Source of the DNA: Clostridia bacterium
Lineage (GTDB): Bacteria > Bacillota > Clostridia > Oscillospirales > Acutalibacteraceae
Length of the DNA: 16,086 nucleotides
Direction: 5' to 3'
Assembly (NCBI GenBank): GCA_017480265.1
Contig: JAFVAZ010000060.1
Coordinates: forward strand, 1-16,086
A program made the position numbers and the translations under genes. Below are positions 7,294 through 14,248 of the stretch, piece by piece. Under the pieces are notes generated by a model. The model saw only the letters and a list, made by a program, of their open reading frames with translations, had not been told where the DNA came from and searched no databases. Each line of letters begins with the position of its first letter. The stretch's first letter is position 1.

Positions 7294-8316
7294 ATGGCTA
7301 AAAGAATAGGAAACTACACAATCAAAATGGAAAATTCGCCGCAGGTAGTCAGTTTTGCTTCTGTTTGCGGGAAAAAAGAATCCGAAGGGCCCATCGGAGA
7401 AAAATTTGATATGGTGTTTGATGACACGACGCTTGGCGAAGACACTTGGGAGAAAGCCGAAAGCCAACTGCAAGCTGAGTGTGTAAATATAGCACTGGAG
7501 AAATCTAAACTTAACAAGTCTGAGATAGATTTCATTTTTGCCGGAGATTTATTAAATCAATGTATATCGTCTACTTTTGGTTTACGAGAGCTAAACATCC
7601 CATTTTTGGGACAATTTGGCGCTTGCTCCACTATGGCACAAACTTTAGCTCTAGCTTCCATAATGGTAGAAGCAAAAATCGCTAGGCACTGCATAGCAGT
7701 GACTTCTTCGCACTTTTGTTCTGCAGAGAGGCAATTCAGGTTCCCTCTGGAGTACGGTGGCCAAAGGACCCCTTCCGCACAATGGACTGTTACCGGTGCA
7801 GGCGCTATTATATTGGGAGAGGGCAATAATAAAAACAGCAGACCCGTTATTGATAGCGTAACCATAGGCAGGATTATAGATTTTGGCATAAAAGATACTA
7901 ATAACATGGGCGCTGCTATGGCTCCGGCGGCGGCTTCCACTATCTCTGATTTCTTTAAAGATACCGAGTCTAGCCCTTCTGATTACGATCTAATCTTGAC
8001 AGGAGACTTAGGTGAAGTAGGCAGCCGATTGCTATGCGAATTACTGGAAAAAGAAAACATAGATATATCCAAAGTCCACTCTGACTGCGGTCTATTGATT
8101 TATGACCAAAAAGAGCAAGATGTTCATGCTGGCGGCTCTGGGTGTGGGTGCTCTGCTTCTGTATTGTGCTCTATTATACTAGATAAACTAAAAGAAAAAA
8201 CGTTAAATAACATTTTATTCATCGCCACAGGCGCGCTGATGTCCCCTACTTCTTCTCAGCAAGGCGAGAGCATTCCTTCTATAGCTCATCTTGTAAATAT
8301 TAAAAATAATCTTTAA
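7294..8316 (+). CDS. spoVAD: Stage V sporulation protein AD (SpoVAD)
   Basis: SpoVAD belongs to the SpoVA channel that moves dipicolinic acid into the forespore and out again at germination. It sits on the spore inner membrane and binds dipicolinic acid. The product of 340 residues matches the usual length (338 in Bacillus subtilis). It has the thiolase-like fold features: the QFGACSTMAQ segment with Cys111, SSHFCSAERQFRFPLEYGGQ (138-157), the glycine-rich VTGAGAIILG (166-175) and HAGGSGCGCS near the C-terminus. The AAGGAGA ribosome binding site lies at 7283-7289. Normally spoVAD is flanked by spoVAC and spoVAE. Here neither neighbour is a SpoVA gene: GNAT lies upstream and a terminator directly downstream. 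A TATACT -10-like box is at 7263-7268, but I could not find a convincing sigma-G promoter. Confidence 0.95.
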   Translation: MAKRIGNYTIKMENSPQVVSFASVCGKKESEGPIGEKFDMVFDDTTLGEDTWEKAESQLQAECVNIALEKSKLNKSEIDFIFAGDLLNQCISSTFGLRELNIPFLGQFGACSTMAQTLALASIMVEAKIARHCIAVTSSHFCSAERQFRFPLEYGGQRTPSAQWTVTGAGAIILGEGNNKNSRPVIDSVTIGRIIDFGIKDTNNMGAAMAPAAASTISDFFKDTESSPSDYDLILTGDLGEVGSRLLCELLEKENIDISKVHSDCGLLIYDQKEQDVHAGGSGCGCSASVLCSIILDKLKEKTLNNILFIATGALMSPTSSQQGESIPSIAHLVNIKNNL

Positions 8317-8338
8317 ACCGAAAATTAAAGCACAATAA

Positions 8339-8373
8339 AAAGCCAGGATAGTAAAAAACACTGCCCTGGCTTT
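8339..8373. terminator. Two-way terminator between spoVAD and the convergent small gene
   Basis: AAAGCCAGG (8339-8347) pairs perfectly with CCTGGCTTT (8365-8373). T-rich sequence follows the stem on both strands. It lies between spoVAD (ending 8316) and the minus-strand gene ending at 8437, so it can stop both. Confidence 0.8.
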
Positions 8374-8436
8374 AATTTTAGCATTGATTAGCCTTTCGGA
8401 TTTATAGCCTCAGCCGTGCTAAAACTATATTTCGAT

Positions 8437-8892
8437 TCAATCATCTTTTTTAGGAGGTTTACGTTTGCTCTCGCTAGGAGCTTCTTGAGGTTTAGCAGGT
8501 AGTTTTTCTTTATCTTCACTGCAAGCCTCATTATCACCCATGCAACTGCAATCGCATCCTTCTTTATCAAAGTCAAACTCTTCCTCTACCAAATCTCTAT
8601 AGCCCCAAAAATTTTCTTCCACATTAATCTGGATCAATTTTTCCCTCAGTTTTGATATTTCTTTTTTAGAGACGTCTATAGATTCACAAATTTTTCTCAT
8701 CTCATCATCGGGTACATCTCTCAAATCATTGTAATAATGCTTGCCTAAAGTGATATAAGCTTTAATTATCGAATCTGATTCTTTTTTTATCAATCGCTTT
8801 ATTTTTGCACTTTTTGTAAATTTTTTATTTTTCTCTACGATGTAGTCAATTGCGCTATTTACGGTTTCTCCGATGTTTCTTAAAAACTCCAT
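8437..8892 (-). CDS. Small helical protein with a Cys cluster (clostridial zinc-ribbon-like family), function unknown
   Basis: This 151-residue hydrophilic protein has a long helical, probably coiled-coil N-terminal two-thirds (residues 1-95) rich in Lys, Glu and Ile. An acidic linker and a cysteine cluster follow (Cys113, 115, 117 and 124), and then a Pro/Lys-rich charged tail. The layout (MxFLxxxGxTV start, a KAYxxLGKHYY segment, then an Ile/Leu heptad helix) resembles short clostridial proteins that end in a zinc ribbon. Here the cysteines are too close together for a standard CxxC...CxxC ribbon, so metal binding is uncertain. No signal peptide or membrane segment is visible. GGAGG at 8903-8907 lies ten bases before the ATG. 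It lies downstream of pgcA on the same strand but has its own promoter. Confidence 0.75.
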   Translation of the reverse strand: MEFLRNIGETVNSAIDYIVEKNKKFTKSAKIKRLIKKESDSIIKAYITLGKHYYNDLRDVPDDEMRKICESIDVSKKEISKLREKLIQINVEENFWGYRDLVEEEFDFDKEGCDCSCMGDNEACSEDKEKLPAKPQEAPSESKRKPPKKDD

Positions 8893-8928
8893 AACAAAAA
8901 AGCCTCCAAAATTTAATTAACTATCTTA

Positions 8929-8956
8929 ATTATAAAACAATATAAAAAAGTTTCAA
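8929..8956 (-). promoter_or_regulatory. Promoter of the small Cys-cluster gene
   Basis: On the minus strand TTGAAA (8951-8956) is followed after 16 bases by a perfect TATAAT (8929-8934). This gives a leader of about 30 bases containing the GGAGG site. Confidence 0.6.
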
Positions 8957-9032
8957 TATATAAAATTTAAAATTTTACTATATTTTTACTGCATTTAGTT
9001 TTTGCAAATTTACTCAACTAATACTTTATCGA

Positions 9033-10745
9033 TTAAATTTTTATAGTACCTGAAATCTCTGCGGATATCTTCTCCGTGATTTTTTGAGCTTCATCCATAT
9101 TGGCTCCTACGGCTGTGATATACACCTTGATCTTTGGCTCTGTGCCAGAAGGCCTGATAATTACTTTGTTGCCGTTTTCTAGATAATATGATATGACGTT
9201 CGACTTTGGTAAAGATAGATTTTTTTCTTTTTTCGTCTCCAGGTTTATCTCTTTGCTCAAGCTATAATCCGCTAATTTTAGGACTTTATAGCCAGCTATC
9301 TCTTTTAATGGCTTATCACGTAGGTTCTTCATTACATTTTCCATTTTGTCAAAAACGCCTAAACCTTCAAAATTAAAATTCAAAAGAGTATTTTTATAAA
9401 ATCCATATTTTAAATATAGATCGTTTAAAAAATCTACCAACGTTTTCCCTTGCAGTTTAAAAAACGAAGCCATCTCACAAATCAACATAGCCGTCACAAC
9501 GGCATCTTTATCTCTTACATATGTCCCCGGTAGATATCCGTAGCTTTCTTCAAAGCCAAAAACGAACCGATCTTCCTCGTTTTTCTTCTCTAGATTTAAT
9601 ATTTGCTCGCCGATATACTTGAATCCGGTCAAAACTTCTCTCAGCTCACAACCGTAATTCATAGCTATTTTGTCAGCTAGATCGGTAGAAACTATAGTCT
9701 TGACGGCAAAAGGTCTTGATGGCAAAGTGTTTTTTAATTTTTTCTGCGATAATATATACTCCAGCAGCATGATACCAACTTCGTTGCCTGTCATAAATCT
9801 ATAATCTTCATCTTTTTTTACGGCTATACCTATCCTATCGCTATCTGGATCTGTCGCTATAACTATATCTGCGTTTTCTTTTTTTGCCTTTATTATCGCT
9901 AGCTCTAGCGCTTCTTTTACTTCAGGATTCGGATATCTACAAGTAGGGAAGTTTCCGTCAGGGAGTTCCTGCTCTTTTACAACGCTTACATTTTGGATAC
10001 CGACTCTTTGCAAGATACTCCTTACAAATTTATTCCCTGCACCGTTGAGGGGAGTATACACTACTTTTAGATTGGCACGTTTACAGGCGTCTTTATTGAT
10101 GCTTTGCTGATATACTGCTTTTAAGTACTCTTCCTTTACGGCATCTTCAATATAAGCTATTTTCTTTTCACTTACAGCTTTATCGAAGTCTTCCGTTTTT
10201 ATATCGAAAATGTCATTCTTCCCCATAAAGCTATAAACTTCCGCTGCAGCAAGCCCAGCCAATTGGCTACCATCTTCGCCAAAGCATTTATATCCATTAT
10301 ATTGTGCCGGGTTGTGGCTAGCTGTTATCATGATGCCAGCCTGAGTCTTGAGGAATCTAACTACAAAAGATAAAAAAGGGAGGGGGCTCAATTCCTTCAC
10401 AATATACACCTTGATATCGTTAGCTGCTAATACCTTAGCCGCTTCTTTAGCGAATATATCGGACTTTATCCTGGAATCAAAGGAGATAGCCACACAAGGG
10501 TTATTGTAATGGGAATTTAAATAATCCGCTAGTCCCTTAGAGGCTCTGCGAACAGTATAGATGTTCATTCTGTTGCTCCCCGCCGCTAAGACTCCCCTCA
10601 GACCCGCTGTGCCAAAGGTCAGATCAGTGTGAAATCTATCGTATATTTCGTATTTATTATCTGCTATATTCTTTAAATCTTCGATCAAATCTCGGTCTCC
10701 TGTCGCATTCTTTAGCCATATACTATATCTTTCGAGTTCTTTCAT
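9033..10745 (-). CDS. pgcA: Phosphoglucomutase (alpha-D-phosphohexomutase family)
   Basis: This enzyme interconverts glucose 1-phosphate and glucose 6-phosphate (possibly also mannose phosphates), feeding cell-wall sugar nucleotide synthesis. The 570-residue chain is the length of the Firmicute PgcA type (about 575-580). It shows all four domain hallmarks. FGTAGLRG (44-51) and the phosphoserine loop ITASHNPAQYNGYK (140-153, Ser143) mark domain 1. The Mg-binding loop ATDPDSDRIG (297-306) is in domain 2. The sugar-binding GFEESYGY (397-404) is in domain 3. The phosphate-binding RPSGTEPKIKVY (531-542) is in domain 4. The ATG at 10743-10745 has a GAAAGG about 14 bases upstream, a weak site. The stop is TAA at 9033-9035. 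It ends 140 bases before the next minus-strand gene, with only an AT-rich spacer between. The PgcA choice over ManB/GlmM rests on length and motif form. Confidence 0.92.
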   Translation of the reverse strand: MKELERYSIWLKNATGDRDLIEDLKNIADNKYEIYDRFHTDLTFGTAGLRGVLAAGSNRMNIYTVRRASKGLADYLNSHYNNPCVAISFDSRIKSDIFAKEAAKVLAANDIKVYIVKELSPLPFLSFVVRFLKTQAGIMITASHNPAQYNGYKCFGEDGSQLAGLAAAEVYSFMGKNDIFDIKTEDFDKAVSEKKIAYIEDAVKEEYLKAVYQQSINKDACKRANLKVVYTPLNGAGNKFVRSILQRVGIQNVSVVKEQELPDGNFPTCRYPNPEVKEALELAIIKAKKENADIVIATDPDSDRIGIAVKKDEDYRFMTGNEVGIMLLEYILSQKKLKNTLPSRPFAVKTIVSTDLADKIAMNYGCELREVLTGFKYIGEQILNLEKKNEEDRFVFGFEESYGYLPGTYVRDKDAVVTAMLICEMASFFKLQGKTLVDFLNDLYLKYGFYKNTLLNFNFEGLGVFDKMENVMKNLRDKPLKEIAGYKVLKLADYSLSKEINLETKKEKNLSLPKSNVISYYLENGNKVIIRPSGTEPKIKVYITAVGANMDEAQKITEKISAEISGTIKI

Positions 10746-10796
10746 GTTGTTAACACAAACCTTTCTAAAAATAGGATCTTCTGTATTTCCGAAAAT

Positions 10797-10825
10797 ATTT
10801 TAGCACAAAACTCAATATATTTAAA
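10797..10825 (-). promoter_or_regulatory. Possible pgcA promoter
   Basis: On the minus strand TTTAAA (10820-10825) is followed after 17 bases by TAAAAT (10797-10802). The -35 box matches consensus at only four of six positions in an AT-rich spacer, so chance is a real alternative. Confidence 0.35.
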
Positions 10826-10885
10826 TGTTTTTATATCATGATATTTTTTGTCTTGAATATAATGAAAACAAGAAGGAGTGTTTTC

Positions 10886-11440
10886 GTGTTTATATTAACT
10901 GTAAAATCTAAAAAAATAAAGAGAATAACAGCCGTCCTCATCTCGATCCTTGCAATCTTTTTTTTATTATTCATATTTAAAGCGACCGGCGAAAGTCGTG
11001 GGCATCAAGAAGAAAACAGCAGCTTGATCGATAAGAATTTAACTCATGTAAAATCCAATGAAGACCGTGTGAAATTTTTATCTGCATTTGGCTGGGAGGT
11101 TAATCCGGAGCCTTTAGAAATCGTTGATGTAACTATACCGGAGGTATTTAACGATACATATGAAAACTACAACACTATACAGAAGAACCAAGGCTTGGAT
11201 CTATCAAAATACAAAGGTAAAAAGTGCACTAGGTTTACATATCAGATTTTGAACCATAAAGATTCCCCCAGAGGCACTCGAGCAAATATCTTAGTAATAA
11301 AAAACACAATAATTGGTGGCGATATTTGCTCAGTTGAACTTGACGGCTTTATGCATGGATTCGCTAACCCGGAAGGTACAGAGAAAAAGTCAAACGGAGA
11401 AACATATCATATTAGAGACGTAGTATTGAAAAAATTTTAA
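10886..11440 (+). CDS. Membrane-anchored DUF4830 protein, function unknown
   Basis: This 184-residue protein has a short basic start, then one hydrophobic segment (about residues 15-32, ITAVLISILAIFFLLFIF) that should anchor it in the membrane with the rest outside. The extracellular part matches my knowledge of the clostridial DUF4830 family: a FLSAFGWEV segment, the VTIPEVFNDTYENYN motif, LDLSKYKGKKCTRFTYQ and the C-terminal VELDGFMHGF. No function is established for the family. The open frame extends to an ATG at 10838. I prefer the GTG at 10886-10888 because AAGGAG (10873-10878) lies exactly seven bases before it. A TATAAT (10858-10863) lies just upstream without a good -35. There is no lipobox cysteine. 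It is divergent from pgcA and followed by the structured region at 11483-11573. Confidence 0.75.
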   Translation: MFILTVKSKKIKRITAVLISILAIFFLLFIFKATGESRGHQEENSSLIDKNLTHVKSNEDRVKFLSAFGWEVNPEPLEIVDVTIPEVFNDTYENYNTIQKNQGLDLSKYKGKKCTRFTYQILNHKDSPRGTRANILVIKNTIIGGDICSVELDGFMHGFANPEGTEKKSNGETYHIRDVVLKKF

Positions 11441-11482
11441 AGCTGTGGTATACTTGGCTTGTAATTTTTATTCGTTATAGTA

Positions 11483-11573
11483 AGTCTAGGTAGCTTATAT
11501 TTTTTGTAGTTTGGATAAATACACGGGTATAAGCTGGTGAAGTGTTTCACCTTCTACATCTAGGCTGTTTTTT
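11483..11573 (+). ncRNA. Candidate branched leader RNA / terminator upstream of the transporter
   Basis: The gap between the DUF4830 gene and the transporter can fold into a three-way junction. The closing stem is AGTCTAG (11483-11489) with CTAGGCT (11560-11566, one G-U pair). A second stem is AGCTTATA (11492-11499) with TATAAGCT (11528-11535). A third is GGTGAA (11536-11541) with TTCACC (11546-11551). TGTAG in the loop of stem two (11505-11509) can also pair with CTACA (11554-11558), a possible pseudoknot. A run of six T (11568-11573) follows the closing stem after one G, as in an intrinsic terminator. A TTGGCT/TATAGT pair (11454-11481) is a possible promoter, but its start would fall inside the closing stem. 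It may be a plain terminator for DUF4830 or a regulatory leader. I recognise no known riboswitch class. Confidence 0.4.
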
Positions 11574-11601
11574 ATTTCTATATTGAGGAGAACGTATATT
11601 A

Positions 11602-12792
11602 ATGAAAAAGTTTATTGAAAAATATAATCTTTTGATAAAAATTTTTTTTGCGGTGATTTTAGGTTGCCTTATCGGTCAACTTCTGCCCGATATGGTCGTT
11701 AAGATTTTTATATCTATAAACGTACTAATAGGCAAGCTTATGAATTTCACCATTCCACTGATCATAATAAGTTTTATTACAAAAGGCATCACATCGTTAG
11801 GGAAATCATCCGGGAAGTTACTTTTAACCACGGTGATAATTACATATTCGTTTATGATTATGGCATCTTGTTTTACCTATTTTATAACAACTAAGGCTTT
11901 CCCAATTATTTTAAACAATACTCCATATAACTTCCATCAGATAATAAATCAACCTAATTACACTGTCGATTTTGTCAATAATATATCGCTTCCGCCCATT
12001 ATAGATGTCTTTTCTGCACTTATATTCGCATTCGTTATCGGTATAGGGATCTCTATGACGGATAGCAGAGGATTAAAGCATTTATGCCTTGAATTTTACG
12101 AAATTATAAATTTATTTATACAGCAGGTGATTATCAAACTGTTACCTCTATATGTAATCGGAACCTTTGCAAAATTAAGCGCCTCCGGACAATTTGTCAA
12201 TATTTTAATTACATTTTCTAAACTCTTTGTCATTATAGTTTTGCTGCATTTGACGGTACTTTTTTTTCAATTTTTAATCGCTGGAATAATATTTAAAAAG
12301 AATCCATTCAGCCTAATCAAAAATATCTTGCCGGCATATTTCTCGGCTCTTGCTACGCAGTCATCTGTAGCGGTTATCCCTGTGACAATGCAGTGCACAA
12401 AAAAGAACGGCGTCTCTGATGATGTAAATAATTTCGTGATTCCGCTTTGTTCTACTATTCATCTAACGGGAAGCATTATATCCATCACAAGCTGCACTAT
12501 CGCCATGATGTACGTGACGGGCATGCCTATATCTTTTGTGAATATGATACCATTTATGCTAAATATAGGTATTCTGATGGCAGCAGCTCCGGGCATCCCC
12601 TGCGGAGCGATATTGGCAGCGACAGGAGCTCTGCAGACTATGCTGGGGTTCGATAGCGCCATGATTTCTATGATGATCACTTTGCACGTTATGCAAGATG
12701 GTTTTGGTACTGCTTGCAATATATCTGGAGATATTGCTGTAGCTATGATTATCGAAAAAATCCATCAAACCAGAAAAGAAAAACAATCATAA
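11602..12792 (+). CDS. Dicarboxylate/amino acid:cation symporter family (DAACS) transporter with divergent binding site
   Basis: This polytopic inner-membrane carrier of 396 residues resembles the GltP/GltPh family and shows about eight hydrophobic segments plus two re-entrant loops. Hairpin 1 is the Ser-rich SALATQSSVAVIP (248-260). Hairpin 2 is AAPGIPCGAILA (328-339). TM8 has DGFGTACNISGD (366-377). By alignment with GltPh, the TM8 residues Asp394, Thr398, Asn401 and Asp405 are kept (Asp366, Thr370, Asn373, Asp377). Arg397, which selects acidic substrates, is Gly369. The TM7 NMDGT motif is replaced by HLTGS (287-291), losing the sodium-binding Asp312. So it probably carries a neutral amino acid or another non-acidic substrate, with altered ion coupling. 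GAGGAG lies 11 bases before the ATG. It converges with the ATPase gene with only 21 bases between stops. Confidence 0.85.
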   Translation: MKKFIEKYNLLIKIFFAVILGCLIGQLLPDMVVKIFISINVLIGKLMNFTIPLIIISFITKGITSLGKSSGKLLLTTVIITYSFMIMASCFTYFITTKAFPIILNNTPYNFHQIINQPNYTVDFVNNISLPPIIDVFSALIFAFVIGIGISMTDSRGLKHLCLEFYEIINLFIQQVIIKLLPLYVIGTFAKLSASGQFVNILITFSKLFVIIVLLHLTVLFFQFLIAGIIFKKNPFSLIKNILPAYFSALATQSSVAVIPVTMQCTKKNGVSDDVNNFVIPLCSTIHLTGSIISITSCTIAMMYVTGMPISFVNMIPFMLNIGILMAAAPGIPCGAILAATGALQTMLGFDSAMISMMITLHVMQDGFGTACNISGDIAVAMIIEKIHQTRKEKQS

Positions 12793-12813
12793 TTTCTTTC
12801 CATTTAATGCAGA

Positions 12814-14175
12814 TTAATTTTCTTTTTGTACATCCAAAGAAAATTTGTCGGCATCTTCATCATATGAAACGCATACATTAATAGGCTCTTGCCCTTTGCG
12901 ATTATTTTCTTCAGTAAATTCCGCCAACTCCTTTGTAAGGCCATCCATCACTGAATTTATAATCCTTGACCCTTTATTTTCTTTTACTGCTTTTTTTGCG
13001 ATATGACTATATATGCTCTCCATATTTAAGTCAATGTTTGCGAAGTCTTTCCAATAATTTTTAAATTTTTCTCCGTATTCATTCTTGGCGATGTTCTCAT
13101 AATCTTCTTCGGTTAAATTTTCAAAGATAACCTTTTTGACTCTATTCAAAAAAGATCTGTCGTGCTTTACCAAATTAGTCCTTGAACCGGTTCCATCGTC
13201 TATTTCTTTGGCGTCAGATATTAGGTCTTGGTTGCCAGATTCTATAGCTTGAGTGCATTCGTTAGATGTGATAATAAAAGTCGTGCCTTTGCAATATATA
13301 GTTTGACCTCGGATATTTATTATTCCTTGGTCGGTTATCGTTCTCAGGACTTCGTCTAGCGCAGGGCTCCACATTTTGTCGTATTCATTTATGATTACCA
13401 CGCCTCCTTTATGATTCTTGAGATACTTTACTAAGCGCTTGCATTCTTTAATAGACGCTCCGTACCCAAAGTAGTAATCATCGAAGTTAAACAACTGATC
13501 TATAACCGTATCTTTATTCTGAAGATCCACCTCCGAAGCTGATATGATAAACGGTTCATGATTAGACAAAGCATAGGCGATCCTTAAAGACACAAACGTT
13601 TTCCCTACACCAGAAGGCCCCAGTATGTATATTACATCTCCATGCGAGTATTCTTCTTTATTGAATGCAGCTTGATTTTTGTTGTGCGCAATACCGCTGA
13701 CAATCTTGGTTATTTCTTTTTTGGCATTCTCTTGCCCTTTAAGCTCTTGCAGACCTGCGTGCAACCGTGCCATAGTTTCATTTACGGGTACATCCTTTAT
13801 GGGATGCGTCCAATCGAACAGGTGCACACCTCCTCTTAGTTTCTCTTTCATGTAATCATACACCCAAAGTGTATTCATAAACCCTTGTGCCTTTGATATT
13901 ATGGCATTGAAGCAATTAAATCCCGTAGCCAATAAAACACATAGGATACTCCTGGAGCCGTACTTTTCAAAGAAAGAAAAGATGTTTTGTGGGCTATTGA
14001 AATTTTCATCTATAAAATCTGCAGCACTATTAACTCCAGTAGAGTTCCATTTCCTCAAGAAGCTTGATACAAACAACTCTTTGTGTTCCGTACTCGACGC
14101 ATCTGAAGAAGCAGAAACCGGGAGCATATTTATTGTTATTGCTAGTGTTAAGACTATTGATAAAAATTTTTTCAT
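12814..14175 (-). CDS. Exported Clp/torsin-like AAA+ ATPase
   Basis: This 453-residue protein begins with a signal peptide (MKKFLSIVLTLAITINMLPVSAS, written here only to show the basic start and hydrophobic core, likely cleaved near residue 23). A second hydrophobic stretch lies at about 75-94. One AAA+ module follows. GQENAKKEITKIVSGI (148-163) resembles the start of ClpB-D2/torsin modules. Walker A is GPSGVGKT (186-193). Walker B is VVIINE (259-264). Sensor 1 is ITSNE (302-306). The arginine-finger box RSFLNRV (340-346) parallels RPEFLNRI of ClpB. Sensor 2 is GSR (402-404). All catalytic positions look intact, so it should hydrolyse ATP and remodel a protein. It lacks the Clp N-domain, first ATPase ring and ClpP-binding loop. 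A single module behind a signal peptide is the layout of eukaryotic torsins. It follows the peptidase gene by 73 bases and is probably co-transcribed. Its target is unknown. Confidence 0.85.
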   Translation of the reverse strand: MKKFLSIVLTLAITINMLPVSASSDASSTEHKELFVSSFLRKWNSTGVNSAADFIDENFNSPQNIFSFFEKYGSRSILCVLLATGFNCFNAIISKAQGFMNTLWVYDYMKEKLRGGVHLFDWTHPIKDVPVNETMARLHAGLQELKGQENAKKEITKIVSGIAHNKNQAAFNKEEYSHGDVIYILGPSGVGKTFVSLRIAYALSNHEPFIISASEVDLQNKDTVIDQLFNFDDYYFGYGASIKECKRLVKYLKNHKGGVVIINEYDKMWSPALDEVLRTITDQGIINIRGQTIYCKGTTFIITSNECTQAIESGNQDLISDAKEIDDGTGSRTNLVKHDRSFLNRVKKVIFENLTEEDYENIAKNEYGEKFKNYWKDFANIDLNMESIYSHIAKKAVKENKGSRIINSVMDGLTKELAEFTEENNRKGQEPINVCVSYDEDADKFSLDVQKEN

Positions 14176-14179
14176 GTTT
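14138..14179 (-). repeat. Signal-peptide leader repeat, copy 1 (start of the AAA+ gene)
   Basis: This 42-base stretch spans the ATG and first codons of the ATPase gene. It matches 15105-15146 at 39 of 42 positions. The two proteins share nothing obvious after the leader, so the shared DNA is limited to the export signal and start context. Confidence 0.85.
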
Positions 14180-14248
14180 CTCTCTATCCTACTCGTAAGG
14201 TTATTTAGTGTAAAAAATTAGAACATTACTTACTCTGAAGATTTGCAA

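Noticed and set aside
8388..8576. 62-codon minus-strand frame overlapping the small Cys-cluster gene
   Set aside because: It overlaps the better-supported 151-residue gene, which has a promoter and GGAGG site.
10838..10885. Upstream start of the DUF4830 protein
   Set aside because: The ATG at 10838 lacks a ribosome binding site and lies before a TATAAT, while the GTG at 10886 has AAGGAG at ideal spacing.
12447..12786. Several open frames on both strands inside the transporter gene
   Set aside because: They are shadows of the transporter reading frame, with no start signals or recognisable domains.
12770..12840. AAAAGAAAA ... TTTTCTTTT inverted repeat between convergent genes as a terminator
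   Set aside because: The arms are simple A/T runs some 50 bases apart inside coding sequence, so pairing is probably fortuitous.
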